Part shown: positions 27,566 to 37,488 of the stretch, in pieces
Layout: each line of letters opens with the position of its first letter
Position numbering within the stretch: position 1 is the first letter of the stretch
Origin: Gracilaria caudata
Taxonomy: Eukaryota; Rhodophyta; Florideophyceae; Gracilariales; Gracilariaceae
Direction of reading: 5' to 3'
Length of the DNA stretch: 56,878 nt
Assembly (NCBI GenBank): GCA_030374735.1
Contig: JASCIV010000057.1
Location: 1 to 56,878, forward strand
Made by a program: the position numbers and the translations under genes
Notes under the pieces: generated by a model
The model's input: the letters and a program-made list of their open reading frames with translations, nothing else
What the model was told of the DNA's origin: nothing
Databases searched by the model: none

Positions 27566-29998
27566 ATGCCGGCCCCCGCCCCCGTGGCCTTCGTCGCCGC
27601 GTTCCCTCTACGTCGCTCGCGCATCCAGCCTTGCGTGCAGCGTCATCACTCTCGACTGCGAGCGCAGTGCTCCTCCACGCCGCCTTCGGGCCCACGCGCT
27701 GCGAACGGCGCATGGAGACGAGCGCTTGCGGCGGCGGCGGTCGCCGTGCAGATGTTGCGTCCGATGCCGTTGCGCGCCTTGCAGACGCCGGAGGTCCGTG
27801 GAGAGGGCGCTGTGGCTTCTGCCCGTTTGTCCAGACGCGTCATTGTGGCTGATGCGATTGCCGTTGCGCCGGTGATTGATACCGTTGCCGATGAGAGCGA
27901 GGAGCAACAAATAGACTCGACGCAGTCGCTGCTTGGTTCGCTTCCGGCGCGGATCGAGCGTCTTCGATTGTCGTTACTTTCATTAGTTCAACATTCCCAC
28001 GATTCGCATCAACACGCTGTCAACGACGCGCTTGTGTTGCTCATTGCTACCGTCATTATCATCCCGTTAGCACGCCGCTTCGGTATCTCGCCCATTCTTG
28101 GCTTTCTTGCCGCCGGTGTGGCGTTGGGCCCGAATGGATTTGCGCTCGTCAATGATGTGCGCACCACAAAGGCGCTTGCTGAACTCGGTGTCGTATTTTT
28201 TCTCTTCGAGATGGGTTTGGAACTCTCCACATCCAAGCTCAACTCGCTACGAGCTGACGTGTTCGGGTTGGGCACTGCACAGTTCTTCATCACGGGAGCC
28301 ATTATCACCGCCTCTGCTATTGCCGCGGGCATCACCTCCCAGGCTGCTATTGTTGTCGGTGCCGCTTTGGCCCTTAGTTCCAGCGCATTTGTGCTTCAAC
28401 TCCTCTCTGAGCGTGGTGAAGTTGGTACTCGATTCGGTCGCGCCGCCTTTGGTATCCTCTTGTTTCAGGACCTTGTAGTAGTTCCGGTCCTTGTCCTCAT
28501 CCCTCTACTTGCCGGCTCGGGAGCTCCAGCCGCTGTGTGGCGCGCTATAAGTGTCGCTAGTGTCAAGGCTTTGCTTGCCCTTGCTTTTATCATCTTTATG
28601 GGCAACAACGCCTTGCAACCTGTTTTTCGCTTTGTCGCGCGCGCTAGGAGCCCGGAGGCCTTCATTGCTGTAATCCTTCTCACCGTGCTGGGTACGTCTT
28701 CCCTCACACAAATGCTCGGCTTGAGTGACACCCTTGGAGCCTTTTTGGCAGGCGTTATGCTTGCAGAAACCAAGTTTCGACATCAAGTCGAAGCAGATAT
28801 CCAGCCGTTCCGAGGTCTCTTACTTGGTTTGTTCTTCATGACTGTAGGCTTTTCAATTGATCTCAATCTTGCATGGGCCAATTTAAGCAAGGTGGTATCC
28901 CTAGTATCTGGACTGCTGGCAATCAAGGCTAGCGTTATCGCAGCCGCTGGTGTTACTTTTGGGTTAAGTGTTGGATCTGCTCTGCGAACTGGACTGCTCC
29001 TTTCGCAAGGAGGAGAGTTTGCTTTTGTTATTTTCGGCCTGGGGCTATCAGTTGGCGTGTTGCCCGCTGATCTGAGTCAGTTGCTTCTCCTCGTTGTGGC
29101 CATTTCTATGGCCGTGACACCGCTTCTGGCGGCAATCGGACGACAAATATCAACCCGACTGGAGAAAAAGAGAGGGCTTATTGGGGTGCGTATGGAGGAT
29201 GCTGACACCGCTGACGCTCGAGATTTTGTAATGGTAGCTGGCTGGGGTCGCGTTGGTCAGTCTGTTTGCGAAATGCTTGATGCCAAACTTGTGAGGTATA
29301 TGGCATTCGATATGTCTCCGACCCGAGTCATTGACGCGCGTAATAAGGGCTTACCGGTCTTCTTTGGAGACGCCTCACGCCCTGAAGTTTTGCGTGCGGC
29401 AGGTGTTGAGAGAGCCCGTGCGGTTGTTGTCACACTTGATGATCCTGAACAGGCGTTGAGAGCTGTTCAGAACATCCGCCGAGAATTTGAAGGAGTCAAA
29501 GTTTTCTGTCGCGCTCGCGATGCCAAACATCAGAAACTGTTGCAGGCTGCTGGAGCCACTGCCATCGTTCCTGAACTACTGGAGGCTTCACTTCTCCTAG
29601 GGGGGGCTGTTCTCCTGGACTATGGAACACCTTTAGATGAAGTTAACTCTTTGGTTGAGGAGGCAAGATCGGAGAACCTCTCTGAGATTGGGGTGTCTGA
29701 TGATGTAACTGCCACAATTGGATCTACATTCAGAGAGTCGAGATCGCGGGCACTTCGTGAACAAGAGCAGAAGCACGCAGAACCTGAAGTAGAGGAAGAG
29801 GACGAGAGCGAAGAACCCGAACTTCCCCTTGAACCTGATGTGAAGAGTGAGGATATTCCAATCGTATCAACCGCCACTGACGCCACAGAGGACATCTACG
29901 AACCTGCCGAGCAAGTAAGCGTCCCCGTTGAGGATGGAGTTCTTCAAGGAAAGAAGACCGTTGTTGTTGAGGACCCGGATTCAGATTCTGTCCGGTGA
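27566..29998 (+). CDS. Plastid KEA-type K+/H+ antiporter (CPA2) with RCK domain
   Basis: 810 residues. The first ~90 are Ala/Arg/Ser-rich and fit a plastid transit peptide. Residues ~154-520 are a CPA2 (KefB-type) exchanger with about a dozen hydrophobic segments, including RRFGISPILGFLAAGVALGP, GLELS, the ALALSSSAFVLQLL stretch and the FGILLFQDL motif. Residues ~552-678 are a TrkA-N/RCK nucleotide-binding domain (VAGWGRVGQ, then VFFGDASRPEVL). The C-terminal ~100 residues are acidic. Plant KEA1-3 exchange K+ for H+ across the plastid envelope or thylakoid and tune pH and photosynthesis; this gene is closest in architecture to those. The first ATG was chosen over a TTG 21 bases upstream. Confidence 0.93.
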   Translation: MPAPAPVAFVAAFPLRRSRIQPCVQRHHSRLRAQCSSTPPSGPRAANGAWRRALAAAAVAVQMLRPMPLRALQTPEVRGEGAVASARLSRRVIVADAIAVAPVIDTVADESEEQQIDSTQSLLGSLPARIERLRLSLLSLVQHSHDSHQHAVNDALVLLIATVIIIPLARRFGISPILGFLAAGVALGPNGFALVNDVRTTKALAELGVVFFLFEMGLELSTSKLNSLRADVFGLGTAQFFITGAIITASAIAAGITSQAAIVVGAALALSSSAFVLQLLSERGEVGTRFGRAAFGILLFQDLVVVPVLVLIPLLAGSGAPAAVWRAISVASVKALLALAFIIFMGNNALQPVFRFVARARSPEAFIAVILLTVLGTSSLTQMLGLSDTLGAFLAGVMLAETKFRHQVEADIQPFRGLLLGLFFMTVGFSIDLNLAWANLSKVVSLVSGLLAIKASVIAAAGVTFGLSVGSALRTGLLLSQGGEFAFVIFGLGLSVGVLPADLSQLLLLVVAISMAVTPLLAAIGRQISTRLEKKRGLIGVRMEDADTADARDFVMVAGWGRVGQSVCEMLDAKLVRYMAFDMSPTRVIDARNKGLPVFFGDASRPEVLRAAGVERARAVVVTLDDPEQALRAVQNIRREFEGVKVFCRARDAKHQKLLQAAGATAIVPELLEASLLLGGAVLLDYGTPLDEVNSLVEEARSENLSEIGVSDDVTATIGSTFRESRSRALREQEQKHAEPEVEEEDESEEPELPLEPDVKSEDIPIVSTATDATEDIYEPAEQVSVPVEDGVLQGKKTVVVEDPDSDSVR

Positions 29999-30547
29999 GA
30001 ATTACTTGGCAATGCTTTAACCGGGCTAAAGCTTATCTGTTGCATCATGCAGCCACTGTAACTTTTCTACTTAACAGTTTTGTTATTCGTTATCAACGCA
30101 CGAAATTTTTGGTAACCCACATCGTCGACTCGATGACGGGCTTTGAACAAGCGCTTGTTCGAAATTTTGTTAGTTGTGCATGAGCAATAGCAGTCTCGGA
30201 GAGCAACTGATGTGGTGAACAGTTGTTGATGTCCCTTGTTTATGTTCTTTTTCCTGTGCGTTTTTGACTACATGTAGCTACTAGAGAAGATATGTAGATT
30301 CGGGCGAAGCCGTATTCAGATATATATAGAATGATCGTGAACTTTGTGTAAATTCATCACTGCAGGCAGCTTGGAACAAAACGTGTCTCAAGAGGCTGCT
30401 GAGGGCAACTGATGTACGCAAGTTTCATGTTCTCCGCTGCGTGCAATCGCGTAATTGCAGAACAATTGGCCCCCAAGTGCCTGTCACGAGGTATGAGAAA
30501 AGCGACCCTTGCTTCGACTGAACAGTCTGGGAAAGAGGCCCAATTGC
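29999..30547. other. Tail-to-tail intergenic region
   Basis: 0.55 kb with the 3' ends of KEA and GPDH. It contains a 16-bp perfect palindrome at 30145-30160 (listed). Nothing else. Confidence 0.45.
30145..30160. repeat. 16-bp perfect palindrome in the KEA 3' region
   Basis: GAACAAGCGCTTGTTC, about 150 bases after the KEA stop. Could be a hairpin in the 3' UTR or chance. Confidence 0.6.
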
Positions 30548-31711
30548 TTAATCATCAAGATCGTCCAATGCAGCGGCTGCATGCTCGTCCGGGAAGTCCA
30601 CAATAGTCTCAATTTCTGCGCCATCATACGCAATTTGATAAATCAACTTGATGAAGGGAAACTCGTCCACACAGTCATCGCGTTCGAGAATTTTCATCAC
30701 CTCCAACACAGTGCTTGTGCCTTGCAGTTTCTGCCCTTTGAGCATTTCGTCTTCCAACTCTTCCCACGAGCGTTTACCCCGTGCTCGAGCAAAAGCCTCC
30801 GACACGCGTCGATTACGACCACCCATGCACGTTGTGATCAGATCTGCCAGGCCGCATGATTCTACCATTGTGGCATCATGAATAGGCGCAAAGAATTTGC
30901 TGGCGAAGCGATGCATCTCGAGTAGGCCAATTCGAATCAGAGCTGCCTTCGTGTTGTTGCCCATGTCTAAGGCATCACAGAAACCTGCTCCCAGAGCAAT
31001 GACGTTTTTTAGAGCGCCAAACACCTGCACGGATTGAACGTCCTTAATGAGACTTATACGGAAGTTGCGATTATTGAAGAGTTCGAAAAACACAATGGCA
31101 TTATCGGTATTACTGTATCCAATTGTGGATTCGCAAAACTTCCCTGCAGCAATTTCGTTGGCAATGTTAGCGCCACTGAGTACGGATACGTCGATGGAAA
31201 GCTCGTTCTGAATAATATCTGTCATCAGTACGACTCCGTTATCGTCGAAGTCAATACCCTTGATTAGTGAAATGCCAATGGAATCTGGCGGAATGTGTCC
31301 CTTAAGCGTCTTGCAGGTGCGCGGTAGGAACTGATGCGGAAGAACGAAAACAAAGACGTTGCAACCAGAGGCAGCTTCTAGCAAGTCCGGAACAGCAACA
31401 ATATTGTCGGGTAGACGATGTTCTGGAAGATACTTCACATTGTAGTGACGTTCGTTGATAATTTCTGAGAGCTTCTTACCGTCAATCATTTCCTCAAAGA
31501 CCCACATGTTGACAGTGTCTTCATAGTAATCAAAGTTCTTGACATTGTTCGCGATGATTATGGCAGCGGCACTGCCCCAGTTTCCGGCACCGACAATACA
31601 TACCTTCTTGGTGGGAAGCACCTCTTCGGACGAGTCCTGACGAGAATGCGTTGGTGGAGGAGTGGCATGTGAGCGCGCACCCGCCTCAGTACGAATAACA
31701 ATAGACGTCAT
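30548..31711 (-). CDS. GPD1: NAD-dependent glycerol-3-phosphate dehydrogenase
   Basis: 387 residues, reduces dihydroxyacetone phosphate to glycerol 3-phosphate for lipid and glycerol (floridoside) synthesis. After ~34 Ser/Thr/Pro-rich residues comes the Rossmann motif VCIVGAGNWGSAAA (~38-50). Further conserved blocks: YLPEHRLPDNIVA, PHQFLPRTC, GANIANEIAAGKFCESTIGY, the catalytic Lys region GALKNVIALGAGFCDAL (~230-246), NTKAALIRIGLLEM, ESCGLADLITTCMGGRNRRV, and the C-terminal QGTSTVLEVMKIL. This set is that of the eukaryotic cytosolic GPD1 type rather than bacterial GpsA. The N-terminal extension is hydrophilic; a plastid role cannot be excluded. Single exon. Confidence 0.96.
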   Translation of the reverse strand: MTSIVIRTEAGARSHATPPPTHSRQDSSEEVLPTKKVCIVGAGNWGSAAAIIIANNVKNFDYYEDTVNMWVFEEMIDGKKLSEIINERHYNVKYLPEHRLPDNIVAVPDLLEAASGCNVFVFVLPHQFLPRTCKTLKGHIPPDSIGISLIKGIDFDDNGVVLMTDIIQNELSIDVSVLSGANIANEIAAGKFCESTIGYSNTDNAIVFFELFNNRNFRISLIKDVQSVQVFGALKNVIALGAGFCDALDMGNNTKAALIRIGLLEMHRFASKFFAPIHDATMVESCGLADLITTCMGGRNRRVSEAFARARGKRSWEELEDEMLKGQKLQGTSTVLEVMKILERDDCVDEFPFIKLIYQIAYDGAEIETIVDFPDEHAAAALDDLDD

Positions 31712-33420
31712 CAGAACTGGTGCAAGGAAAGCAGAAGAAACAAACGGCAGACACAGCAGAGGCTCAGATGAAAATCCACGGGCTGCGGCACGAAGAGCAG
31801 AGAGGACGAGCGGAGAAAAATTGAGAAGGGAACGAAGATATGCACCGTATCATGATACGAAGCGCATCAATTGAACAAGTGCACCGCATATGTACAAAGC
31901 TCACAACAGAACAGGGAAATCAAGATGAGGCTTAGGCAAGAGAAGCAGTGAGCTCGGAGCGCATGCGTTACGTCATGAAGCGCGACAGTCTCTCCACGTG
32001 TGCCGAAATCGATGCCCAAATGACTATTGGTTGGCCGATCGTGCACCACAGCGCTTGCACACCGCCAATAAGCGCGACGAAAGAGCCGCGCTTGCTGCGC
32101 ATTGACGCTTCGAGGCGCGAAGCGGCGCGTGACTGGTCACGAAAGGTGGACTGATGGACGCACTATGCATGGACGCAAACGGTGTGTGGCGCTTGTGGCA
32201 GCGAGTACGCGCAATTTGAGGGTGGGACGCGCTGTTGGGTGGTGTGCCATATCGTCCAACCAAAGGCGTCTTCTTGCCGCTCTTTTACTGCTAAGACCAG
32301 CCAGGCTTCAAGCAGAATGCGATTTGGTGGAGCACAAGGTGGACTTTCGTGTTGGAGCGAGGACTCCGGGCGGAGAACTGATGACGATTGATCGAACGCG
32401 CTCTTTTGCAGTGCCAGGCTGGTCCGAAGGCTGGAGTTCCGCCGCAAAACCAGTAAGCAGCAGTTGCATAGCAGCGGATGGCATTCAACGAAGCTTGTGA
32501 CGTTGTGTCACATCGAGAAACGCCGCCATTCCTATGGCATCCGTTTTCGCTTGAAATCTTGGTTGCATTTTGGGCCGTTGTCGACCAAACCTGGACTCTA
32601 GTTCGTGGTCGGGAATGGATTGAATTCGTCGTTACTGGTTCTCGCGCGAGAAAACTATCTGTTCATCATCTTCCTTGCTCATCAAAAATGTAACATTAAC
32701 TGCGGCGACAAACACTGTTTGGTTCTATTGTGCATAGTGCAACCACTTCTGCAAAATCGAGGATGCGGAAAAGAGGTATTTCTCTGTGAAAGTCCAAGAA
32801 TTGTAAAAAGGAATGTTTTTTAATTTTGTTTCTTGGTACCAGGGTACCACAACGTCGAAGAAGTTTTCGCATACCACGGTAGACTACTCGTATAAGAGCT
32901 CGTTGTACATCACGTCTATGATCGAAGTCCACTATTGATCGCGACAACCATAATTCGTCTGAAGCTGTCTTTCATTACCCTTGTACTTAGGAAATCGCCT
33001 CATGAAACGTCAATGGAGAAACACCTATTGTAATCAACAAATAAGGCGATTTGTTTCGTCCGAGTCCAACCCTTGCAAATGGTTGCACCAACTACGGTTT
33101 CTTGCAATTGCCGCTGGTTTGCAATAATTATTGCAATTACTGTCCAGTTGACATTGGAATTGAGGCTTAATTGGCAATGATTATTGCAATTCGTTAATAT
33201 TCAAATCAATTGCATCCTTTCCCTGCTTGCATCTACACCTACCATGCCACATGCGTCGATTGATCGGTCGCACAGGCAGCACACGCCTGTTCGGGCAGTG
33301 TGGATGAGCATCAACGAAGAGATTAGAGAGCGAAGTCAAGCAGCTATAGCCTAACTCCTTTGTCGCAGCTACTTTCGGAGTTCTTGTTCTTTTTCAAGGT
33401 CTGGTTGAACACATACACAA
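31712..33420. other. Long head-to-head intergenic region
   Basis: 1.7 kb between divergent genes. Open frames (for example 32102-32500) lack motifs and begin with non-ATG codons. From ~33070 to ~33215 the motif TTGCAAT/ATTGCAA recurs, with an 18-bp perfect palindrome at 33119-33136 (listed). Confidence 0.35.
33070..33216. promoter_or_regulatory. Cluster of TTGCAAT motifs with a perfect palindrome
   Basis: Within ~150 bases, 200-350 bases before the ATG at 33421, the words TTGCAA, TTGCAAT, ATTGCAA and CAATTGC occur repeatedly. The centre is the 18-bp perfect palindrome TTGCAATAATTATTGCAA at 33119-33136, and a diverged second copy (TTGGCAATGATTATTGCAAT) lies at about 33171-33190. Looks like multiple binding sites for a dimeric protein; this is inference. 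Confidence 0.4.
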
Positions 33421-34773
33421 ATGAGTGTACTCTTCCACCCTGCTGACAACAGCGTTCTAGACCTCAACCCGCTTTCCCCGTCACCTCCGAAAGACCCAAC
33501 GCTTTCCTTCTTACAGTCGTATCTGACATACCGCACACGCCCTCCTTTCCGACCATGTCCCACCACGCCATACACTCAGTATGATTCTTTCCTATTCACT
33601 CAACTAATCTCTCAACTCTCTCAACTGTCGTCCGAAAACGTTCTTGATCTTATATGTCTGTTTCCTCCATACTCACTAAAAGATCACTTACACCCAATTC
33701 TGCTCTCTGTCAAACCCCTACTCAGTCGCGTCGTTCGATCTCTTCGCAACCGACTTGGAAACGATGATTTATACTTTGTTGCGGACAGTCTTCACATCTT
33801 GGCTTCTCTCGCTTCGGCCAACGATGCTGCTCGTTCCGCAGTAATTGAAGCCCTATCTACGCGTTCACAAAGAGCTGATGCAGCAGACAAAGTACAAGCG
33901 TGGCTACGAGACTTATCCAGCAAAGCTGAGGGTGAATTATTCCCAAATGGTTTAACAGAGCGACAGATGTGTGTCGGATTAGCGTCACAGCTTCTCGACG
34001 CCTTGCTTTCGCTGCCACAGTTTGAGCGTAATGGATACGTTCGTTTACATTCTTCTGACGCACGTGTAGAAGCTACTATTGCTCGCGTTGCAGGCGTTTC
34101 GCCCGCTTTGGCTCGTGATGCGTTGCAGAAGTTTGATGGTGCCGATGCTGCGGTTGCAGCACTGTTAGACGGTTGGCGACCACAAATTGGTAAACGAGCT
34201 GCCAAGGATGAAAGAACTAATCAAACTGTGGATACACATCAGGTGCAAAGGCGTATTGCGAGAGATGACGCGAGAAGACAGGCCGAAGAAGAAAGAGAGG
34301 CTGCTTCGCGTCTTCAGGAGCTCGCGATGCAGACAGACGAGAGCAGGGGGGGCGCTGAAAGTACTACGAAAGGTGACATGGAAACTGTGGATACAGATGC
34401 GAATATAGACGATGACCTGCCGCTTGAAGGTGGCGTATCTCATTATCTTGCGCGTGATGACCATGAATCACTAGATATTGATTTTCCGCCAGTATCATAT
34501 AACAGCGGTCGTGGAGCTTCTAGCAAAGGCGCTGCTTCCTCGAGCATACCGAAAGGTCGACAGACGGGCAAACGGGGTGGAAGGCATTCAAACACAAGCG
34601 GACAAAACGTTGAACGAAATAGATCAACTGAGCCACAAAATGAGCAAAATTATGGAAGTTCTAGACAGGTTGGTGGAAGGGGTCGCGGTCGTGGAAGAGG
34701 GCGTGGGCGGGGACGAGGTCGAGGCGCTAATCATGGACGAAGAGCGCGAGCTGTCAAGAAGCAGGGATTCTGA
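33421..34773 (+). CDS. CUE/UBA-like protein with RGG-type tail, ASCC2-like (tentative)
   Basis: 450 residues. The N-terminal ~200 residues are Leu-rich helices without a name I can give. Residues ~215-255 look like a UBA/CUE ubiquitin-binding domain (VEATIARVAGVSPALARDAL, then FDGADAAVAALLDG). A charged coiled coil (RRQAEEEREAASRLQE), acidic linker and a basic C-terminus with a pure (RG)n run follow (GGRGRGRGRGRGRGRGRG). A helical region, then CUE, then a Gly/Arg tail is the order in ASCC2, the ubiquitin reader of the ASCC ribosome-rescue and alkylation-repair complex, but the N-terminal half is shorter and I cannot confirm orthology. The frame is intact and starts at ATG. Confidence 0.6.
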   Translation: MSVLFHPADNSVLDLNPLSPSPPKDPTLSFLQSYLTYRTRPPFRPCPTTPYTQYDSFLFTQLISQLSQLSSENVLDLICLFPPYSLKDHLHPILLSVKPLLSRVVRSLRNRLGNDDLYFVADSLHILASLASANDAARSAVIEALSTRSQRADAADKVQAWLRDLSSKAEGELFPNGLTERQMCVGLASQLLDALLSLPQFERNGYVRLHSSDARVEATIARVAGVSPALARDALQKFDGADAAVAALLDGWRPQIGKRAAKDERTNQTVDTHQVQRRIARDDARRQAEEEREAASRLQELAMQTDESRGGAESTTKGDMETVDTDANIDDDLPLEGGVSHYLARDDHESLDIDFPPVSYNSGRGASSKGAASSSIPKGRQTGKRGGRHSNTSGQNVERNRSTEPQNEQNYGSSRQVGGRGRGRGRGRGRGRGRGANHGRRARAVKKQGF

Positions 34774-35671
34774 ATAGTCCTGAAAAAATTATGAACCCAA
34801 GACGTCGTGTGAGGAACGAGATGGATATGGGAGATTGTGAGTAGTCGGTGCTCTTAGTACTTGGCTTGCGCCTTGTTTCTGATATGTGCCGCATGTGGTC
34901 GATATAACTTCCTTCAATTTTGGTGCTCTAGAGGAGTTTCTGTGCGAAATGAGTAGCTTCGGTACTTGCGAAAGGCTTCAGAGAGTGAAAAGAAAGATAG
35001 AATAACTTCGCACTTTATGAACAGGTTCAAGCTTAGCATACTGTATGAAATTCACGGCAGTAATCTTCTGCGCTCCCTTTTCTGCGCAAGATATCCTTAC
35101 AACTAATTTGTTGCTCATGAAACACGTGTGCCCGGCTCTGCCGCGAATTGGTTCTGCTTTGCATTCCTTAAAGATGTCGTACAAGGTGATGACGATGAAG
35201 CTCATGGAATCAACTTTCAGTCGAAACTCAGGCGTTGTTGCAGTTGCGTAACCTTCATTGCTTTGTGGTGAGTTTGAGCAGTCCAATCGCATGTGCGCCA
35301 GTTCCGTGGCAGGTGTCGATGTCAACTGGAAGTATACGCGACCGACGAAGATGCACAGCAGCCACGAGATCATCTATCAAATGTGTTAGTTTACGTACAC
35401 CACAAAAATATCGGAAAAAGCAGCATTTCGCATCGAAGCGATGCGCTGGCCACCGCGAGATAGTTTGCATCGGCGAACGACAACCGCTGCTTTGCTGCGC
35501 ACACCTTGTGTGGTCAAACAGCCTTGTCGCTGCACTTGCTGTCCAACCCTCTCTGCAAAGTATAAAGCAAGCTTGCTCCTCCACGCGCTCCTTCCGCCTT
35601 GCTTCCTCCTTCGTTGTGCTTGGTAGTGCTTGGTCGCTCCTCCGCTCATCTCCAGATCGCCCTTCTCCACC
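34774..35671. other. Intergenic region with a possible spliced reverse-strand gene
   Basis: 0.9 kb before SHMT. On the reverse strand two protein-like frames overlap: 35000-35370 (…ITLYDIFKECKAEPIRG…, …KLVVRISCAEKGAQKITAV…) and 35255-35400 (…DDLVAAVHLRRSRILPVDID…). Between them and further upstream lies a GTACGTAAACTAAC…GATAG stretch with the donor and branch motifs used elsewhere in this window, but only 25 nt long. I cannot derive a consistent gene. The SHMT TATA box is at 35561. Confidence 0.3.
35561..35567 (+). promoter_or_regulatory. TATA box of SHMT gene
   Basis: TATAAAG 111 bases before the ATG at 35672, followed by a CT-rich leader. Confidence 0.55.
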
Positions 35672-37159
35672 ATGCTGCGTTCCACCTTCCTGCGTAACGT
35701 TTCTCGACGTTTTCTGGCTACTCCAGCTGTCAGTCCAGCTGCAACTGCACCATCCTCTCTCAATGCGCCTCTTTCAGAAGTCGACCCCGAATTGTTCGAT
35801 ATTATTGAACATGAGAAGGCACGCCAGATCAAGTCTATTCAGTTGATTCCGTCGGAAAACTTCACATCTCGTGCTGTCTTGGAGGCTGTCGGGTCAGTGA
35901 TGACCAATAAGTATTCTGAAGGATATCCGGGAGCGCGATATTACGGAGGAAATGAATTCATTGACATGAGTGAGCGCTTGTGTCAGAAGCGTGCACTTGA
36001 TGCGTTCCGTGTCTCTCCAGACGAGTGGGGCGTGAACGTGCAGGCACTCTCTGGAAGTCCTTCAAATCTTGCGGTGTACACAGCGCTTCTCAAACCACAC
36101 GACAGGATTCTCAGCCTTGATCTGCCACATGGTGGACATCTGAGCCATGGTTTCATGACCGATAAGAAGCGTGTAAGCGCCACCTCCATCTTCTTTGAGT
36201 CCATGCCGTATCGACTTAATGAAAAGACTGGATTCATTGACTATGACAAACTGGAAGAGTCAGCTGTACTCTTCAGACCCAAGCTAATCATTGCTGGTGC
36301 TAGTGCGTACTCTAGACACTATGACTACCCTCGCATGCGCGCCATCGCGGATAAGGTTGGTGCGTACTTGCACGCCGATATCGCTCATATTTCTGGTATG
36401 GTTGCCGCTGGAGTAATACCCTCACCATTTGAGTATGCTGACGTAGTTACCACTACGACTCACAAGGCTCTTCGTGGTCCAAGAGGAGCTCTGATTTTCT
36501 TCCGCAAGGGAGTTCGTTCCATCAATAAGAAGGGCGAAGAGGTTATGTACAACCTCGAGAACCCCATCAACTCTGCTGTGTTCCCAGGACTACAAGGAGG
36601 ACCACACAACCACACAATTGCTGCTTTGGCGGTTGCTCTCAAACAGGCTCAGGAACCTGAGTTTGTGACCTACCAACAGAAGGTACTAGATAATTCTCAA
36701 GTCCTTGCCAAAGAACTCATGGACAGAGGCTACGACCTGGTTTCAGGTGGAACTGAAAATCATCTAATGCTGGTAAATCTGAGGACGAAGGATATGGATG
36801 GTGCTCGTGCAGAACGGGTGCTGGAGTTGTCTGGAATCGCACTGAATAAGAACACTGTTCCCGGTGACAAGAGCGCATTCAACCCAGGAGGTATTCGTAT
36901 GGGAACACATGCTATGACTACCAGAGGATGTGACACGGAAGACTTCAAGTCTATCGCTGGGTACTTGGATCGTGGAATTGCTATCGCAACTGAGGTGAAG
37001 AAGGAATTGGGACCTGACGCAAAGATTGCAGCATTCCGGGAGGCGGTAAACGATGGCGCGGGCGCTGCGGAAATCAAGGCTCTGAAGGAAGAAGTAGAAG
37101 AGTTTGCGTTGGCATTTGAACCAATTGGATTCGACCGGGCTGATATGGTCTACCCGTGA
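35672..37159 (+). CDS. SHMT: Serine hydroxymethyltransferase, mitochondrial
   Basis: 495 residues. Converts serine and tetrahydrofolate to glycine and methylene-THF; in photosynthetic cells the mitochondrial enzyme also serves photorespiration. The N-terminus is a mitochondrial-type presequence (MLRSTFLRNVSRRFLATP: basic, no acidic residues). Conserved blocks: LIPSENFTSRAVLEA, YSEGYPGARYYGGNEFID, LSGSPSNLAVYTAL, LDLPHGGHLSHGF, DIAHISGMVAAG, and VVTTTTHKALRGPRGA with the PLP-binding Lys265. The C-terminal substrate region NKNTVPGDKSAFNPGGIRMG is complete. I start at the ATG after a CT-rich leader; the frame is open further upstream without ATG. Confidence 0.97.
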   Translation: MLRSTFLRNVSRRFLATPAVSPAATAPSSLNAPLSEVDPELFDIIEHEKARQIKSIQLIPSENFTSRAVLEAVGSVMTNKYSEGYPGARYYGGNEFIDMSERLCQKRALDAFRVSPDEWGVNVQALSGSPSNLAVYTALLKPHDRILSLDLPHGGHLSHGFMTDKKRVSATSIFFESMPYRLNEKTGFIDYDKLEESAVLFRPKLIIAGASAYSRHYDYPRMRAIADKVGAYLHADIAHISGMVAAGVIPSPFEYADVVTTTTHKALRGPRGALIFFRKGVRSINKKGEEVMYNLENPINSAVFPGLQGGPHNHTIAALAVALKQAQEPEFVTYQQKVLDNSQVLAKELMDRGYDLVSGGTENHLMLVNLRTKDMDGARAERVLELSGIALNKNTVPGDKSAFNPGGIRMGTHAMTTRGCDTEDFKSIAGYLDRGIAIATEVKKELGPDAKIAAFREAVNDGAGAAEIKALKEEVEEFALAFEPIGFDRADMVYP

Positions 37160-37488
37160 GCACGTGCGTAAACCAGGATAGATACTGGGTGAAACCAGTG
37201 AAATAGTTAGTCGTGAAACAGCAGGTGACCGTCTTGATCCAGATTTCCACTTCAGGGGATGTAAAACACCTGCTCCACAACGGAGGATTTGAATTTAGAT
37301 AGCTGTGCGTGCCATGCACAGCCAAGATGTATCGATGGAACACTCCTGCACAACCCCTTCGTTGACGAGGTGGGCAGTGTAACGTGTATGAAGTTAGTTG
37401 ACTGTTTCGCTCTCAAGCAACAAAAAATGAGTCGCATGGTGACCGTGTTCTCAGCGACACTCCGAAACTGGCTTCACTAAGTGCTGTG
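37160..37488. other. Tail-to-tail intergenic region
   Basis: 0.33 kb holding the 3' ends of SHMT and XRN1. Nothing else seen. Confidence 0.5.

Noticed and set aside
32102..32500. 132-codon forward frame
   Set aside because: TTG start, no motif, in a long intergenic region with equally long frames on the opposite strand.
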